Shown here: piece by piece, positions 9,399-18,264 of the stretch
How positions within the stretch are numbered: position 1 is the first letter of the stretch
Layout: the number at the start of each line of letters is the position of its first letter
Assembly (NCBI GenBank): GCA_024233865.1
Contig: JACKPA010000008.1
Location: 82,501-146,500, forward strand
DNA: 64,000 nt
Origin: Leptospiraceae bacterium
Lineage (GTDB): Bacteria > Spirochaetota > Leptospiria > Leptospirales > Leptospiraceae
Reading direction: 5' to 3'
Program-made: the position numbers and the translations under genes
The notes under the pieces: model-generated
What the model saw: only the letters and a program-made list of their open reading frames with translations
Database searches by the model: none
What the model was told of the DNA's origin: nothing

Positions 9399-11693
9399 AT
9401 GAAGAAGAAACTAAACAATTTATTCCAAAACATTCAAAAAAAAGAATCCAACGTTTTTGATAACTTCATACTGATTGTTATCACAATTTCAGCTATTTTG
9501 ATCGGATTGGAAACTGACCGTGAACTAGCTGGAAAATACAACGATTTATTCCATTATGCTGATATGGTTATTCTTGGTATATTTGTTTTTGAAATATTTT
9601 TTAAACTCTATGCTTTTTCTCCAAAACCATTAAGATATTTTTCGGACTCATGGAATATCTTTGATTTTTCAATTGTTGCGATAAGCATCTTGCCTTACAT
9701 AATCCATAGTTCTGTCAATGTCGAAGCCATTATAGCTCTTAGAAGCTTAAGGCTTGCGAGAGTATTTCGGATTTTTAGATTCATTTCTATCCTAAAACCA
9801 TTACAAATGCTCGTGGGAACTTTAATAAGAAGCTTGCCTTCTCTGGGTTATGTAGCTTTGTTAATTTTGATCTTATTCTATGTTTATGGAAGTATTGGTA
9901 TATTCCTTTTTAGCGAAACAGATCCTGAACACTATTCTTCTTTGCCAATGTCTATATTAACTTTGTTCCAGACAATTACAGGCGAGGGTTGGCCAGACCT
10001 TCTTGCCATCCAAATTGCCAAAAGTAATACCTTGGTTGCTTCTATTTTTTATGTTAGCTTTATTGTGATAGGAAGCATGATTATCCTAAATTTGCTAATT
10101 GGAGTCATTGTATCTGAATTAGACAATATAAAGCAAATAGATGCCAAAGGAAAAGCAGCTATTCACGAAGAAGGTCATATCGTCATTCTTGGTTGGTCAA
10201 GCAAAATCATCTACTTGGTAAATGAATTGGTTGAGTCAAATAGTGATAAAAAAAGAGTTGTAATTACCATATTGGCAGATAAACGAAAACACGAAATGCA
10301 GGATTACTTTAAACATCATATCCCACATCATAAAGGAATTCACTTTATTTTTAGGACAGGATACTCTTACGAAATGCGAGACCTTCAAATGGTTAATTTA
10401 CAAAAGGCATCTTCCATTATTATTATTAACGACACCGATACATCTGATACCTACATCATAAAAGTTCTGATTGTAGTAGTAAACCTTTTTGAATCTACGG
10501 AAAAATTACCTATCATTGCAGTCCCATTAAGAAATATCAAAAACGATTCTATTGCCCAACTGGTAAGTAATAATAATGTATATAGTGTTTTGGTTGAGGA
10601 TGTAATTTCTAGAATTATCGCTCAAACCTGTAGACAGGCGGGCTTGTCTGTTGTATATGATGAAATTTTATCTTTTGAAGGTCATGAAATTTATTCGAAA
10701 AAATTTGAAAATTTGGAAGGGAAAAAGTTCGGAGATATTGTAAATTTGTTTGAAAATGCTTCTGTTATCGGTATACGAAAACAAAAAGAAGTAATCATCA
10801 ATCCTCCCCTACAGAACTACATCATTCAAAAAGATGATGAAATCATTGCAATTGCAGAAAAAGAGTCTACCTTTGTGATAGACCATACCCAGCTAGAAAC
10901 CATAAACGACCTTTCGATGCTCCATAAAAACAACTTAACCCCAGAACCTGAAAATGTCCTAATTATTGGCGGAAACCATTTGATCTACTCCATCATCAAT
11001 GAGTTGAATTCTTACATCAGCAAAGGATCCAAAATAAACATCTATATAGACAAACAGAATTTTAAGTATGAAAGTAATAATTTACTAGATTCCTTAAAAA
11101 TCAAACCTTCCGTTACCTACATAGAAACGTCATCACGAGAAGAACTTGAAAAAATTCCGTTTAAGGATTTTCATTATATCATTTTACTCACCTATAGTGA
11201 TGCTCTTTCGTTGGATGATGCAGATTCTTATGTGATTATTTTATGGTTGTATATCCGAGATATTTTAAAGAATCAAAACCTTAAAATGCCAATTGTCACG
11301 GAAATGCTTAACAATAAAAATGAAGAGCTAGCTCGTCCGACAGAGTTGGATGATTTTGTTATTATAGATAAAATTGACAGTAGGCTTCTTGCCCAATTCT
11401 CTCAAAATCCCTACCTAAAAAAAATTTATGAAATTTTATTTGATGCCAAAGGCTCAGAAATCTATTTAAAGCCGGCAAAAGACTATTTAGAGCTCAACAA
11501 AGAATATTCCATTTATGAAGTTTCAAACGCCGTAAACCAAGTAAGTGAGTTATTCATTGGCTACAAAATTCATGAACTCAACGGTATATCCAGACTAAGA
11601 CGAGGAATTGATATAAATCCTTCCAAAAGCCAAAAAGTAAAATTTGGTGAAAATGACAAAGTAATTGTTGTTGCAGAAGTAGAATATTTATGA
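9399..11693 (+). CDS. Voltage-gated-type cation channel fused to CASTOR/POLLUX-like RCK domains
   Basis: A 764-residue membrane protein. The first ~245 residues form a six-helix voltage-gated unit: S4 is RSLRLARVFRIFR, five arginines at every third position; the pore loop is TLFQTITGEGWPDLL (about residues 187-200), resembling Nav/Cav filters (E-x-W) and not the K+ filter TVGYG; S6 follows with NLLIGVIVSELDNI. The cytoplasmic part carries two Rossmann-like units, HIVILGWSSKIIYLVNEL (about 258) and NVLIIGGNHLIYSIINEL (about 520), as in CASTOR/POLLUX-type channels. A ribosome-binding site (AGGTG) precedes the ATG. Known bacterial Nav/Cav channels usually end in a short coiled coil, so this fusion is unusual. 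Ion selectivity is inferred, not shown. Confidence 0.85.
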   Translation: MKKKLNNLFQNIQKKESNVFDNFILIVITISAILIGLETDRELAGKYNDLFHYADMVILGIFVFEIFFKLYAFSPKPLRYFSDSWNIFDFSIVAISILPYIIHSSVNVEAIIALRSLRLARVFRIFRFISILKPLQMLVGTLIRSLPSLGYVALLILILFYVYGSIGIFLFSETDPEHYSSLPMSILTLFQTITGEGWPDLLAIQIAKSNTLVASIFYVSFIVIGSMIILNLLIGVIVSELDNIKQIDAKGKAAIHEEGHIVILGWSSKIIYLVNELVESNSDKKRVVITILADKRKHEMQDYFKHHIPHHKGIHFIFRTGYSYEMRDLQMVNLQKASSIIIINDTDTSDTYIIKVLIVVVNLFESTEKLPIIAVPLRNIKNDSIAQLVSNNNVYSVLVEDVISRIIAQTCRQAGLSVVYDEILSFEGHEIYSKKFENLEGKKFGDIVNLFENASVIGIRKQKEVIINPPLQNYIIQKDDEIIAIAEKESTFVIDHTQLETINDLSMLHKNNLTPEPENVLIIGGNHLIYSIINELNSYISKGSKINIYIDKQNFKYESNNLLDSLKIKPSVTYIETSSREELEKIPFKDFHYIILLTYSDALSLDDADSYVIILWLYIRDILKNQNLKMPIVTEMLNNKNEELARPTELDDFVIIDKIDSRLLAQFSQNPYLKKIYEILFDAKGSEIYLKPAKDYLELNKEYSIYEVSNAVNQVSELFIGYKIHELNGISRLRRGIDINPSKSQKVKFGENDKVIVVAEVEYL

Positions 11694-11731
11694 TTTATTA
11701 CGCTGGTGATTTTATCTAAAAGGAAAAAACA

Positions 11732-12622
11732 TTGACATCTAGTAGGAAAGCAACCATCGTGTCAACGCTTACAGCGGTTTTTTTGATCGTAGTGAAATTA
11801 GTTGTTGGTGTTCTTACCGGTACTATTTCGGTTATTGCTTCGGCAGTAGATTCCGGTTTGGATATGGTTATATCTTTACTCAATTTTTTTGCTATTCGAG
11901 AAGCTGAAAAACCTTTTGACAAAAAATACAATTATGGAAGAGCAAAAATAGAATCCCTTGCTTCTATGTTAGAAGGGTTAATTATTATTGGTTCCGGCTC
12001 TTTTATTATTTATACGGCAATTCAAAAAATCATAAATCCACAACCTCTGGCTTTTTTACAATATGCGATTTTGGTTATGCTTCTTTCCATGTCTATAACA
12101 GCATTTCTGGTCAAATACCTAAACAATGTTTTTTCTAAAACAAATAGTTTAATCATCCAAGCAGATTTGCTACATTATAAAAGCGATCTGTATTTCAACG
12201 GTGGTGTTTTAATTGCTTTAGGTATTGTATACTTCACAAACCTCATTATTATTGATGCCATTGTGTCCATACTGATTTCTATTTATATAATTTATTGTGC
12301 TATGGAATTAATCAAAAACGGGTATTTTATTGTAATGGATCGATCTTTGGATGAAGACTCCGTGAATCATATAAAAGAACTTATCAAAGACTTCAATTCG
12401 AAAGTTATGGATTTTCACAGTTTACGAACAAGGCGATCTGGCAATTTGTGTTTTATTGACGTTCATATCGTTTTTACCAAAGACATTCTTCTCCAAGAAG
12501 CACATCAAATTTCAGAATCCTTGGAGAAAAAAATACGAGAAAAATTAGATTGCAAGTGCGTTATGAATATTCATTTAGACCCTGAAGACGATGAACAAAA
12601 GGAATTGAATAACTATCTATGA
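11732..12622 (+). CDS. Cation diffusion facilitator (CDF) family metal transporter
   Basis: A 296-residue inner-membrane exporter for divalent metals (Zn, Fe, Mn or Cd). The start is TTG at 11732, supported by AAAAGGA about nine bases upstream and the lack of an in-frame ATG before the first helix. Helix II carries SAVDSGLDMVIS, and helix V HYKSDLYFNGG, the two Asp/His-bearing metal-site motifs of the family. The C-terminal cytoplasmic domain (LRTRRSGNLCFIDVHIVF) is a typical CDF dimerisation fold. It follows the channel gene by 38 bp and may be cotranscribed. Its end overlaps the convergent queG by 10 bp. The metal is not determinable by eye. Confidence 0.9.
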   Translation: MTSSRKATIVSTLTAVFLIVVKLVVGVLTGTISVIASAVDSGLDMVISLLNFFAIREAEKPFDKKYNYGRAKIESLASMLEGLIIIGSGSFIIYTAIQKIINPQPLAFLQYAILVMLLSMSITAFLVKYLNNVFSKTNSLIIQADLLHYKSDLYFNGGVLIALGIVYFTNLIIIDAIVSILISIYIIYCAMELIKNGYFIVMDRSLDEDSVNHIKELIKDFNSKVMDFHSLRTRRSGNLCFIDVHIVFTKDILLQEAHQISESLEKKIREKLDCKCVMNIHLDPEDDEQKELNNYL

Positions 12623-13575
12623 CTTGTTTTTTTCCAATGATAATAAGCATCGACATTCCTTTTGAACTGTAAATAAGAAATTCTGTTCATGGCACTATCT
12701 CTGACGAACTCTTCAAACTCCTTTTGATTCAAAGAGAGAAAATCAGTTTCTAAAGTATTATGAAAGTAATCTTTTACATGAAATTCTTTTCTTTTGGTAA
12801 GATTGTTTTGGTTTTTAGAAGCTACCTTATTAAAAGGGCACACTTCCTGGCAAATATCGCAGCCATAAATCCAACTACTTAAAGCCAATTTTGCATCTTG
12901 GGAAAATTCCAGACTTTTATCTTCAATTGTGTGATGAGAAATACATCTTCCAGCGTCAATCTTATATGGCTCATAAAGAGCTCTCGTTGGACAGGCATCC
13001 ATACAAGCCCTGCAACTTCCACACCTGTCTTTCATGGGATCATCATATTCCAAAGGTAAATCCGTTAATACAACAGAAAGGAAAAAATAAGAGCCTTTTT
13101 TGGGATGAATGATGTTTGTATTTTTTCCCATCCAACCAATTCCAGCTTCTCTTGCCAGTACCTTTTCTGAAATTGGTAACGTGTCTACCGATTGTCTAAA
13201 CTTTTGATTGGGAAAAGTAGTCTTTAGATAAGAAAGTAAACCCTTTGCCTTTTGCCTTAGAATTTTATGGTAATCCTTTCCTACTGCGTAACGAGACAAG
13301 CGAAAACTAAAACGCTTGAAAACATCATAATACTCCTTGTCGAGATAAAAAGAAGCAACCACAATTGCCGAGACAGACGAAAAGCCAATGTTTTCAAAAT
13401 AGAGGCGTAAATTTTGGTTTTTAGGAAACCAATCCATCTTTCCATAGAGTTTATTTTTAACCCAGTATTCAATGTTTTCTTTGTCAATAGCTGGAATCCA
13501 AGCTTTGGAGATTCCAACCAAATCAAAGCCCGATTCTATAGCTTTTTCCTTTATTGTTAGAGAGATAGAACTCAC
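12613..13575 (-). CDS. queG: Epoxyqueuosine reductase
   Basis: A 320-residue cobalamin-dependent, [4Fe-4S] enzyme that reduces epoxyqueuosine to queuosine in tRNA. Two ferredoxin-like cysteine motifs are visible: CGSCRACMDACPTRAL and WIYGCDICQEVCPFN. The N-terminal domain carries the cobalamin-binding region, with PISEKVLAREAGIGWMGKN conserved. The start is GTG at 13575 preceded by GGAGAAGGAG; an ATG four bases upstream is out of frame. It pairs functionally with queC at 35575-36231. Length is slightly shorter than the E. coli enzyme, which has an extra HEAT-like end. Confidence 0.95.
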   Translation of the reverse strand: MSSISLTIKEKAIESGFDLVGISKAWIPAIDKENIEYWVKNKLYGKMDWFPKNQNLRLYFENIGFSSVSAIVVASFYLDKEYYDVFKRFSFRLSRYAVGKDYHKILRQKAKGLLSYLKTTFPNQKFRQSVDTLPISEKVLAREAGIGWMGKNTNIIHPKKGSYFFLSVVLTDLPLEYDDPMKDRCGSCRACMDACPTRALYEPYKIDAGRCISHHTIEDKSLEFSQDAKLALSSWIYGCDICQEVCPFNKVASKNQNNLTKRKEFHVKDYFHNTLETDFLSLNQKEFEEFVRDSAMNRISYLQFKRNVDAYYHWKKTSHR

Positions 13576-13740
13576 TCATTTTCTCCTTCTCCGAAGGCTA
13601 TACATCACATAAGGAAACAAAATGTCCACAAAAATTTCATAATAATAAATAGAGGTACTTAATAATATTGACATTCTCAATAGATCAAATTCAACTTAAT
13701 AATTATCAAACAAAAAGAGCATAGATACAAGGAGAAATTC

Positions 13741-14241
13741 ATGGCACAAATTACTTTTAAAGGAAACAAAATTCATACATCAGGAGAGCTACCCATGGTA
13801 GGGGAAGAAGCACCTGATTTTCTGTTAACCGGATCGGATTTGCAAGACGTAAGCATTTCCAAATATAAAGGCAAAAAGATTATATTAAACATATTTCCAA
13901 GTATAGACACAGGTGTATGTGCAACTTCCGTCAGAAAATTCAATTCGGAAGCAAGCAAACTAAGCAACACAATAGTTTTGTGCATTTCAACTGACATGCC
14001 TTTTGCACATTCTAGATTTTGTGGAGCTGAGGGTTTAAAAGACGTAGTTACTCTTAGTGAGCTCCGAAATAGAGACTTTGGTGCAAAATATGGATTACGA
14101 ATTACGGATGGTCCTTTGGCTGGAGTTTTGGCACGCTCTGTTGTAGTGGTAGATGAAAATGGCAAGGTTACATATACCGAGCTAGTTCCGGAAATTGCCC
14201 AAGAACCGGATTACGCAAAAGCATTGGAGCATGTAAAGTAG
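13741..14241 (+). CDS. tpx: Thiol peroxidase (atypical 2-Cys peroxiredoxin)
   Basis: A 166-residue cytoplasmic peroxidase that reduces hydrogen and alkyl hydroperoxides with thioredoxin. The peroxidatic cysteine is in FPSIDTGVCATSVRKFN (about residue 60) and the resolving cysteine in RFCGAEGLKD (about residue 94), the spacing of Tpx. AAGGAG precedes the ATG by seven bases. Divergent from queG, with its own AT-rich upstream region. A hairpin follows the stop codon (14256-14302). Confidence 0.96.
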   Translation: MAQITFKGNKIHTSGELPMVGEEAPDFLLTGSDLQDVSISKYKGKKIILNIFPSIDTGVCATSVRKFNSEASKLSNTIVLCISTDMPFAHSRFCGAEGLKDVVTLSELRNRDFGAKYGLRITDGPLAGVLARSVVVVDENGKVTYTELVPEIAQEPDYAKALEHVK

Positions 14242-14255
14242 AGTGTTTTAGTAAA

Positions 14256-14310
14256 ATCACAGCCAAGACTTGTAGCAGGCTTGTCAATCTTGTGGCTGTG
14301 ATACTTTTAT
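14256..14310 (+). terminator. Hairpin after tpx, overlapping the next gene's start
   Basis: ATCACAGCC (14256-14264) pairs perfectly with GGCTGTGAT (14294-14302). Four further pairs (AAGA with TCTT) extend it across a two-base bulge, and a T-rich stretch follows. It resembles a rho-independent terminator for tpx. The likely GTG start of the next gene lies in the bulge and right arm. Confidence 0.55.
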
Positions 14311-15749
14311 TTGTTTCTCATTCCCTCAAGGCAGATGTTTTCCATAATATCAAGGGATTTTATGGATTACGAGCTTCCGGAATGGGTGGTGCGTTTACCG
14401 CCATTTCTGATGATCCCTCCGGAGCGATTTACAATCCGGCGGGACTAGGGTTTATGCCTTATAATAAAATGACAATATCTTCCGTGAGCTATCAATTTAG
14501 TTCAAAAGTTGCCAAGCGAATCAATGGGTATGATAGAGACTACAATATAAAATCCTCCGGACTAAGCCCAAATTTTATTGGTTCTGCCATGTCTTTTGGC
14601 AAGCTCAGATTTTCCTTTAGCATCTTAAGTCCAACTACAAATAACTACGATCAAACAGATCAAGTCTACAATCCGATAAATATTCCTTTTATCTCTCAAT
14701 TGAGTTTTGGTTTTACGGAAAGCAACTCAAACTACCAATTCGGTCCGACTCTTGCTTACCTTATAAGTGACAGGTTTTCTATTGGAGCTACCATTTTAGG
14801 CTTTTTGGATGAGTCTAGAAATTCTGAAAAATTGCTTATTCGTCAGAAAAGCGGTGCATACATAAACCAAACATCCGATTTAAGACAAGAAACAAGAGGC
14901 TTAAAACCTATTTTGGGATTCCAATTTATGCCAAGTCCCAAATGGTCTTTTGGATTTTCTATGCAAAGAATCTTTTTGTTAAGTAAAAAAATTCGGTTTA
15001 CTCAAGTTACCACAAGCCAAGACGTAAACAACGAAAGGCTTATTAATGTATTGGATGAAAATGAAAAAAATTATGGTGAAATTATAGGAATTACGGAAGT
15101 TAATGATCGTTTACCCGATAACGTATACTTTTTGGGAAATAACACCTTTGCAGGTGAAATTCCAGAAAATTATGAGTTTCGCTTTGGAGTGGCAAGATTT
15201 ATTTCGGATAAGTTTTTAATGGCGTTTGATACAATTTATACAACGAGCTACAATTACAAAAAGGATATTTTGAATTACGATCCTTTTTCAAATATAGCCT
15301 TCTACAGAGGAAATGAATATATGGATTTGCACTATTTACCAACAATCAACTTTTCTTTGGGTATAGAATACTTTTTTACACCCAATATAGCCATTCGATT
15401 GGGTACGTTTACAAACAAGTCAAATTCCAAAAGAATTAGTTGGATTGATTCTTTTTTAGATAATGGTATTCGCGAAAATCTGGAAAGAAGCAGTCAACTT
15501 CCAGTAATAACGGAGAGTGGTATCTTGATTTACAATCTTACAAATATCCAAGCTCCGGCTCGAAATGAATATGTTAATTTGCGGGGACTCAGTCTTGGAG
15601 TAGCTTGGGAAACCGACACTTCCGCTTTGGGAATCACCTATATCTATGAAACAGGTTTGGGTCAAAGTGTTTATGTAGATTTGATTCCTTCTACAGAACT
15701 TGAATACAATGAATCCAAATTTTATTTTACAAGTACGATCAGGAATTAA
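14292..15749 (+). CDS. Outer-membrane beta-barrel protein, OmpP1/FadL-PorV-like
   Basis: A ~485-residue outer-membrane protein. The mature N-terminus has the family signature LRASGMGGAFTAISDDPSGAIYNPAGLGF, followed by long alternating polar/aromatic beta strands. FadL-type members import hydrophobic compounds; PorV-type members serve secretion. The start is uncertain: GTG at 14292 gives a hydrophobic leader ending SHSLKA before the mature DVFH, but without the usual basic n-region, while the upstream in-frame codons (AKTCSR) would supply one but have no standard start. A short decayed piece of a paralogue lies at 18171-18227. The stop abuts the convergent desaturase stop with no gap. Confidence 0.85.
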   Translation: MAVILLFVSHSLKADVFHNIKGFYGLRASGMGGAFTAISDDPSGAIYNPAGLGFMPYNKMTISSVSYQFSSKVAKRINGYDRDYNIKSSGLSPNFIGSAMSFGKLRFSFSILSPTTNNYDQTDQVYNPINIPFISQLSFGFTESNSNYQFGPTLAYLISDRFSIGATILGFLDESRNSEKLLIRQKSGAYINQTSDLRQETRGLKPILGFQFMPSPKWSFGFSMQRIFLLSKKIRFTQVTTSQDVNNERLINVLDENEKNYGEIIGITEVNDRLPDNVYFLGNNTFAGEIPENYEFRFGVARFISDKFLMAFDTIYTTSYNYKKDILNYDPFSNIAFYRGNEYMDLHYLPTINFSLGIEYFFTPNIAIRLGTFTNKSNSKRISWIDSFLDNGIRENLERSSQLPVITESGILIYNLTNIQAPARNEYVNLRGLSLGVAWETDTSALGITYIYETGLGQSVYVDLIPSTELEYNESKFYFTSTIRN

Positions 15750-17165
15750 TTACAATTCTAAAATCATATCCGAAATAGGTTTGGCAATACAAATTTTAAT
15801 GTTTCCACCATCCGTTTCCAAAGTTGTTCGTCCTGATAACTTTTGTACAACACATTTGCGACATGCACCCTTTCGACAACCTACGCTAGGTTTTAATCCG
15901 TTTTCTTCTAAAGATTCAAGTATAGTTTTATTGGAAGACAAAAGAATTTCTTTTTGAGATTTTATGAGTTTGGCTGTATAGGTTGTTTCTTTGTTTTGTT
16001 TTAAAAATACATTTGTGAGAGGTTGCGTCATGCTTTTCCAAACTAACTCAAACTGCTTGTTTATTTGCTTGCTAAATGGAAAAGAATATTTTACGCCAGT
16101 GTAAAGAAGTTCTATAATTGCCTCACTCCAATGAAGAGAACGATACGGAATTTTATATTTTTTGCAAATAGATTCTACCATTTGAGACGCTTCTCGCAAA
16201 CGGTTGGGAGGTAAATCCGGAAAAAGATGGTGCTCCGTATGAATATTAATTCCACCCAAAAAAACGTCCTCAAATCTTTGATCAACGTAATAGTTCAAGG
16301 TTGTAAGGATTTGCCTAAGATAAAATTCACCAATGGTTGCATCAGGAACAACTTCATAGTTTGCAAGGTTGTCATTCAAATGCTCTACTCCAATCATATA
16401 CACAAAAACAGTGTCCGCATACAACTTAGCCAAAAAGTTCCCCAATGCAACCTTAAAAAAACCGTTCTCCGATTGCAGAGGATACCGCCAATAATTTTCC
16501 AGCCATATTTCTAAGGTTTTTTGAATCGGTTTTGTATAAAGGTCCCACTGAAATAAGCTTCTTTTTTCATTTTGTGCCCTTGCAGTTGTAATATACCAAG
16601 CCATATAAGGAGTAAGATAAAGAGGCATACTAAGCAAAGAAATAACTTGAAACAAATGATAGGGTTTCCATTTTTGTTTATCACTCAAACGAAACATTAA
16701 AAACCCAAAATCATGGTCTTGTTCTACAATGTTAGTGTAAATATGGTGGAACTGATTGTGCTCGGTAATCCAATCCTCCTCTACCATACTATTGTTCCAT
16801 TTCCAATTCTTGCTCTGCAATTCACTTCGGGGAATATCATCATAACAACCATGCATAACCATGTGTCCAATGGCAAATTCCATAGTATAGTGTCCACCTA
16901 ACATCAAAATACCTCGAATCCAAGACTTAAAATCTTTTGCTTTTTCAATTTTTTCTCTTCCCCTATTGTGTAGTTTTCCGGAAAGACGAGTCATTTTCTG
17001 CATATATTTCAAGTCTTCTACCTGATTTTTTGATTTGATATTTTTATAAACATCTCTAATTTCATTTCCAAAAGCGTCAGCTTTTGTATAAGGTAAACCC
17101 TGGGAAAATTGCTCTTTTTCTTTTTCCACACCATGGATTGAAAAATTCTTTTTTGCAAGATTCAT
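15750..17165 (-). CDS. Membrane fatty-acid desaturase fused to a [2Fe-2S] ferredoxin domain
   Basis: A 471-residue protein. Residues ~75-355 are a membrane fatty-acid desaturase with the three histidine boxes HMVMHGC, EHNQFHHIY and HTEHHLFPDL that hold the di-iron centre. The last ~85 residues form a plant-type ferredoxin with CRKGACRKC (Cx4Cx2C) and a fourth Cys in IKICIA. The enzyme should insert a double bond into an acyl chain, with the fused ferredoxin delivering electrons. The chain position desaturated is unknown. It stands alone, convergent with the barrel gene. More often the ferredoxin or a cytochrome b5 is separate or N-terminal. Confidence 0.92.
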   Translation of the reverse strand: MNLAKKNFSIHGVEKEKEQFSQGLPYTKADAFGNEIRDVYKNIKSKNQVEDLKYMQKMTRLSGKLHNRGREKIEKAKDFKSWIRGILMLGGHYTMEFAIGHMVMHGCYDDIPRSELQSKNWKWNNSMVEEDWITEHNQFHHIYTNIVEQDHDFGFLMFRLSDKQKWKPYHLFQVISLLSMPLYLTPYMAWYITTARAQNEKRSLFQWDLYTKPIQKTLEIWLENYWRYPLQSENGFFKVALGNFLAKLYADTVFVYMIGVEHLNDNLANYEVVPDATIGEFYLRQILTTLNYYVDQRFEDVFLGGINIHTEHHLFPDLPPNRLREASQMVESICKKYKIPYRSLHWSEAIIELLYTGVKYSFPFSKQINKQFELVWKSMTQPLTNVFLKQNKETTYTAKLIKSQKEILLSSNKTILESLEENGLKPSVGCRKGACRKCVVQKLSGRTTLETDGGNIKICIAKPISDMILEL

Positions 17166-17372
17166 AACAAAACCTCAGTTTATAGTTTATTTTATATCAA
17201 ACGTTCAATATAAAATAAAATCAAGAACTTTTTTAAAATTGGATATTTAAAAGTTATATTTAGATGGTTTGCATTTGGTTTTTAAAGGAAGAATATGTGG
17301 TTAAAAAAATTAATTAGGCTGTTGATTTGTAAATTGATTTACACTAAAACAATTTTTTTTTAACATTTATTT

Positions 17373-18101
17373 ATGGAAAAATCTAATGAAATTATCCCTC
17401 TTTTTAATAATGCGAGAGAAATAATCCAACCCATTCGTTTGAATTACAATATTAAGAATCCAAACCAAGTTATTAAAAAAATATATAAATTAAAGTGTAT
17501 TGGTAAAGAAGGTGAAGTATATAACTGGTATTATTCCAATGAAGTCCTTAAAACCGGCTATAAAATAGAGGAAAAAACCAAAATGTTTGAGAGTTGGATT
17601 CTAGGTAAAATAAGGATTCGAGCTGCCGAGCTAAAAATTACCGTCAATTCGATTGAACGAGCGATTTTGGCTATTGAATTTTTTGATAATCACATCGGAA
17701 AAACAAATCTTTGGCTGGAAACAATGGATATGTATACAAAACTCCGAGAACACAAACAAGAAAATGCAAACTACTATCTTCATCTTGAAAACTTTTTTGA
17801 AAACAAACCAATCAAACCAAGAATTTCGAAAAAAGAGAAAGAAATACTCGATGCATTAATGGACAAAAAATTAGATAAAAAAACTAAAGATATTAAACTT
17901 TCACAATTTATGGAAGTAACCGCAAACAAAAAAGAAAGTGAATATGAAAACTTTGAACCAACGTTGTATCACGAAGAAGGTATAGAGAGTTTAAAAACTT
18001 CTTTAACTTACTCTCAATTATTAGCGTATCGGCATCTACAAGGTGAGACAGACTTAACAATGCGACAAATGATTGCAGAAACGGTATCGCGTCTACGTTA
18101 G
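17373..18101 (+). CDS. Hypothetical protein, 242 residues
   Basis: A charged, Lys/Glu-rich, probably soluble and mostly helical protein with no signal peptide or membrane segment. It begins MEKSNEIIPLFNNA and ends TMRQMIAETVSRLR. The basic middle (PRISKKEKEILDALMDKKL) and helical tail could suit a nucleic-acid or protein-binding role, but nothing is recognised. No ribosome-binding site is obvious and the upstream ~200 bp is very AT-rich. Coding character and length support a real gene. Confidence 0.7.
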   Translation: MEKSNEIIPLFNNAREIIQPIRLNYNIKNPNQVIKKIYKLKCIGKEGEVYNWYYSNEVLKTGYKIEEKTKMFESWILGKIRIRAAELKITVNSIERAILAIEFFDNHIGKTNLWLETMDMYTKLREHKQENANYYLHLENFFENKPIKPRISKKEKEILDALMDKKLDKKTKDIKLSQFMEVTANKKESEYENFEPTLYHEEGIESLKTSLTYSQLLAYRHLQGETDLTMRQMIAETVSRLR

Positions 18102-18170
18102 AGCATTACTCATAATTATACAATTAAATTATACAGGATAATTTCTGCAATTTTTTACCATGATTACCTA

Positions 18171-18227
18171 GATGAATACATTAACTTGCAAGGATAGAGT
18201 CTTGGAATAGCTTGGGAAATCGAATAA
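18171..18227 (+). pseudogene. Vestige of an OmpP1/FadL-like gene
   Basis: Nineteen codons read DEYINLQG-stop-SLGIAWEIE-stop, closely matching the segment NEYVNLRGLSLGVAWETD near the end of the barrel gene at 14292-15749 (15560-15620). The DNA is alignable over about 55 bp, including a shared run GTCTTGGA(G/A)TAGCTTGGGAAA. Two in-frame stops show it is dead. It is a duplicated or decayed paralogue tail. Confidence 0.7.
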
Positions 18228-18264
18228 GCTATCCCGGATAATAAGAAAAGATGAGCACTCCGTA

